Assembly: GCF_003233655.1 (NCBI RefSeq)
Contig: NZ_CP029829.1
Location: forward strand, 2,592,501-2,656,500
DNA from: Azospirillum ramasamyi
GTDB taxonomy: Bacteria > Pseudomonadota > Alphaproteobacteria > Azospirillales > Azospirillaceae
Reading direction: 5' to 3'
DNA: 64,000 nucleotides
Shown: positions 63,449 to 64,000 of the stretch, one piece after another
Layout: the number at the start of each line of letters is the position of its first letter
Numbering within the stretch: the stretch's first letter is position 1
Made by a program: the position numbers and the translations under genes
The notes under the pieces: generated by a model
The model's database searches: none
Seen by the model: the letters and a program-made list of their open reading frames with translations, nothing else
What the model was told of the DNA's origin: nothing

Positions 63449-64000
63449 GCGTTTAAAGTAAATGTATGGGTAATCGACAATTGTCTTAGATTGTTGTTAG
63501 GCGCGCTTATGAGATTCGGGATCGGCCTTGTGGTTAGAACGATGGTTTTTATCTTTTTAGGCCGTTCGCCATCTGTCCCATTGCCAGATTTCGTTGGTAT
63601 GGTTAGACTTTTGCTCCAATTCGGCAGAGCCAAATGGGGTGATGCAACACTCTGTGGCCGGCCGAACACAGAAGTGAAATACTGAAGGTCTTACGCAGGA
63701 TCGGGGCTTGTTGAGTCCCGGTCGATCGCACGATCTTCTTTTACTTACAAGCTGTCGCGCTTGGGGCGGGATTTACAATCCCGTCGACTCATGCGTGTGC
63801 GTTTTGGGTATAATGTTCCGTTCGGGGTCAACCCTGCCTGGATTCGTCCGGGCGGGACCAGGCGGGCGGCCGGGGCACCAGTCGGCGGACACATCTTCGG
63901 TGTGTGCGGCACCGGTGCCGGCTGTCCCGGCCGCGGGGTCGCTCCCGCGCCGCCTCGGCGGTGGGGGCTGGCCGGGGGGAAGGAGCGGGAGTAAGGGAGC
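63449..64000. other. Non-coding stretch after rpsT, probable dnaA upstream region
   Basis: No credible gene is present in these ~550 bases. A 64-aa frame at 63491 has no clear ribosome binding site or family. The first half is more AT-rich and the last part GC-rich, ending AAGGAGCGGGAGTAAGGGAGC, which looks like a leader before a gene beyond the window. No DnaA box (TTATCCACA or close variants) was seen. Confidence 0.4.

Noticed and set aside
63491-63685. 64-aa open frame after rpsT
   Set aside because: No clear ribosome binding site or recognisable family; it lies in the probable dnaA upstream region.
63449-64000. Possible replication origin
   Set aside because: Looked for DnaA boxes on both strands and saw none; rpsT context alone is not enough.

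Overview
The window is a high-GC stretch of an alphaproteobacterial chromosome. Protein sequences and gene orders look most like Azospirillum or a close relative in the Rhodospirillales; that placement is inferred from family resemblance, since no 16S rRNA gene is present. It opens inside a 23S rRNA gene, followed by 5S rRNA and tRNA-fMet, the end of a ribosomal RNA operon. It closes just after rpsT, in what is probably the dnaA upstream region.

Positions 1266-29353 look like a genomic island integrated at the 3' end of tRNA-fMet. A 19-bp near-perfect direct repeat covering the tRNA 3' end occurs at 1266-1284 and again at 29335-29353. The left part is a recombination module on the minus strand: a 55-aa protein, a 63-aa excisionase-like protein, three tyrosine recombinases (the first truncated) and a serine recombinase running toward the tRNA. 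The module is badly damaged. The serine recombinase is interrupted by a 153-bp MITE-like element with a 6-bp target duplication and by an IS66-family element (1376-3951) that removed part of the gene. A second serine recombinase (8185 onward) is joined to the truncated first tyrosine recombinase. Next come accessory genes (10760-14336): two unassigned proteins, an HNH nuclease, an XRE regulator and a winged-helix replication-like protein.

The cargo of greatest interest is a complete type I-C CRISPR-Cas system: cas3-cas5c-cas8c-cas7c-cas4-cas1-cas2 (14577-22382), with a good candidate internal start for Cas11c inside cas8c. It is followed by an array of about 102 repeats (22554-29297). The 90 leader-side repeats are identical and the last 12 decay progressively toward the island end. 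Two spacers occur twice. Beyond the right repeat lies a second serine recombinase remnant, then a ClC channel gene and an IS3 relic, suggesting an older insertion at the same site.

From about 31660 the sequence reads as core chromosome: a thioredoxin-reductase-like oxidoreductase; gyrB, recF and dnaN on the minus strand; an SDR-type NAD-binding protein; a TPR protein; and the series tsaE-amgK-murU-addB-addA-trxA, which joins tRNA modification, cell-wall recycling and double-strand break repair. Then come a ferredoxin-NADP reductase, a peptide-type ABC transporter without ATPase genes, a xanthine phosphoribosyltransferase, two identical tRNA-Arg(ACG) genes with separate promoters, proline iminopeptidase, mutM, a small exported protein, an enoyl-CoA hydratase and rpsT. 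Two large homologous proteins of unknown function (37783-39513 and 56704-58356) are the most notable unassigned core genes.
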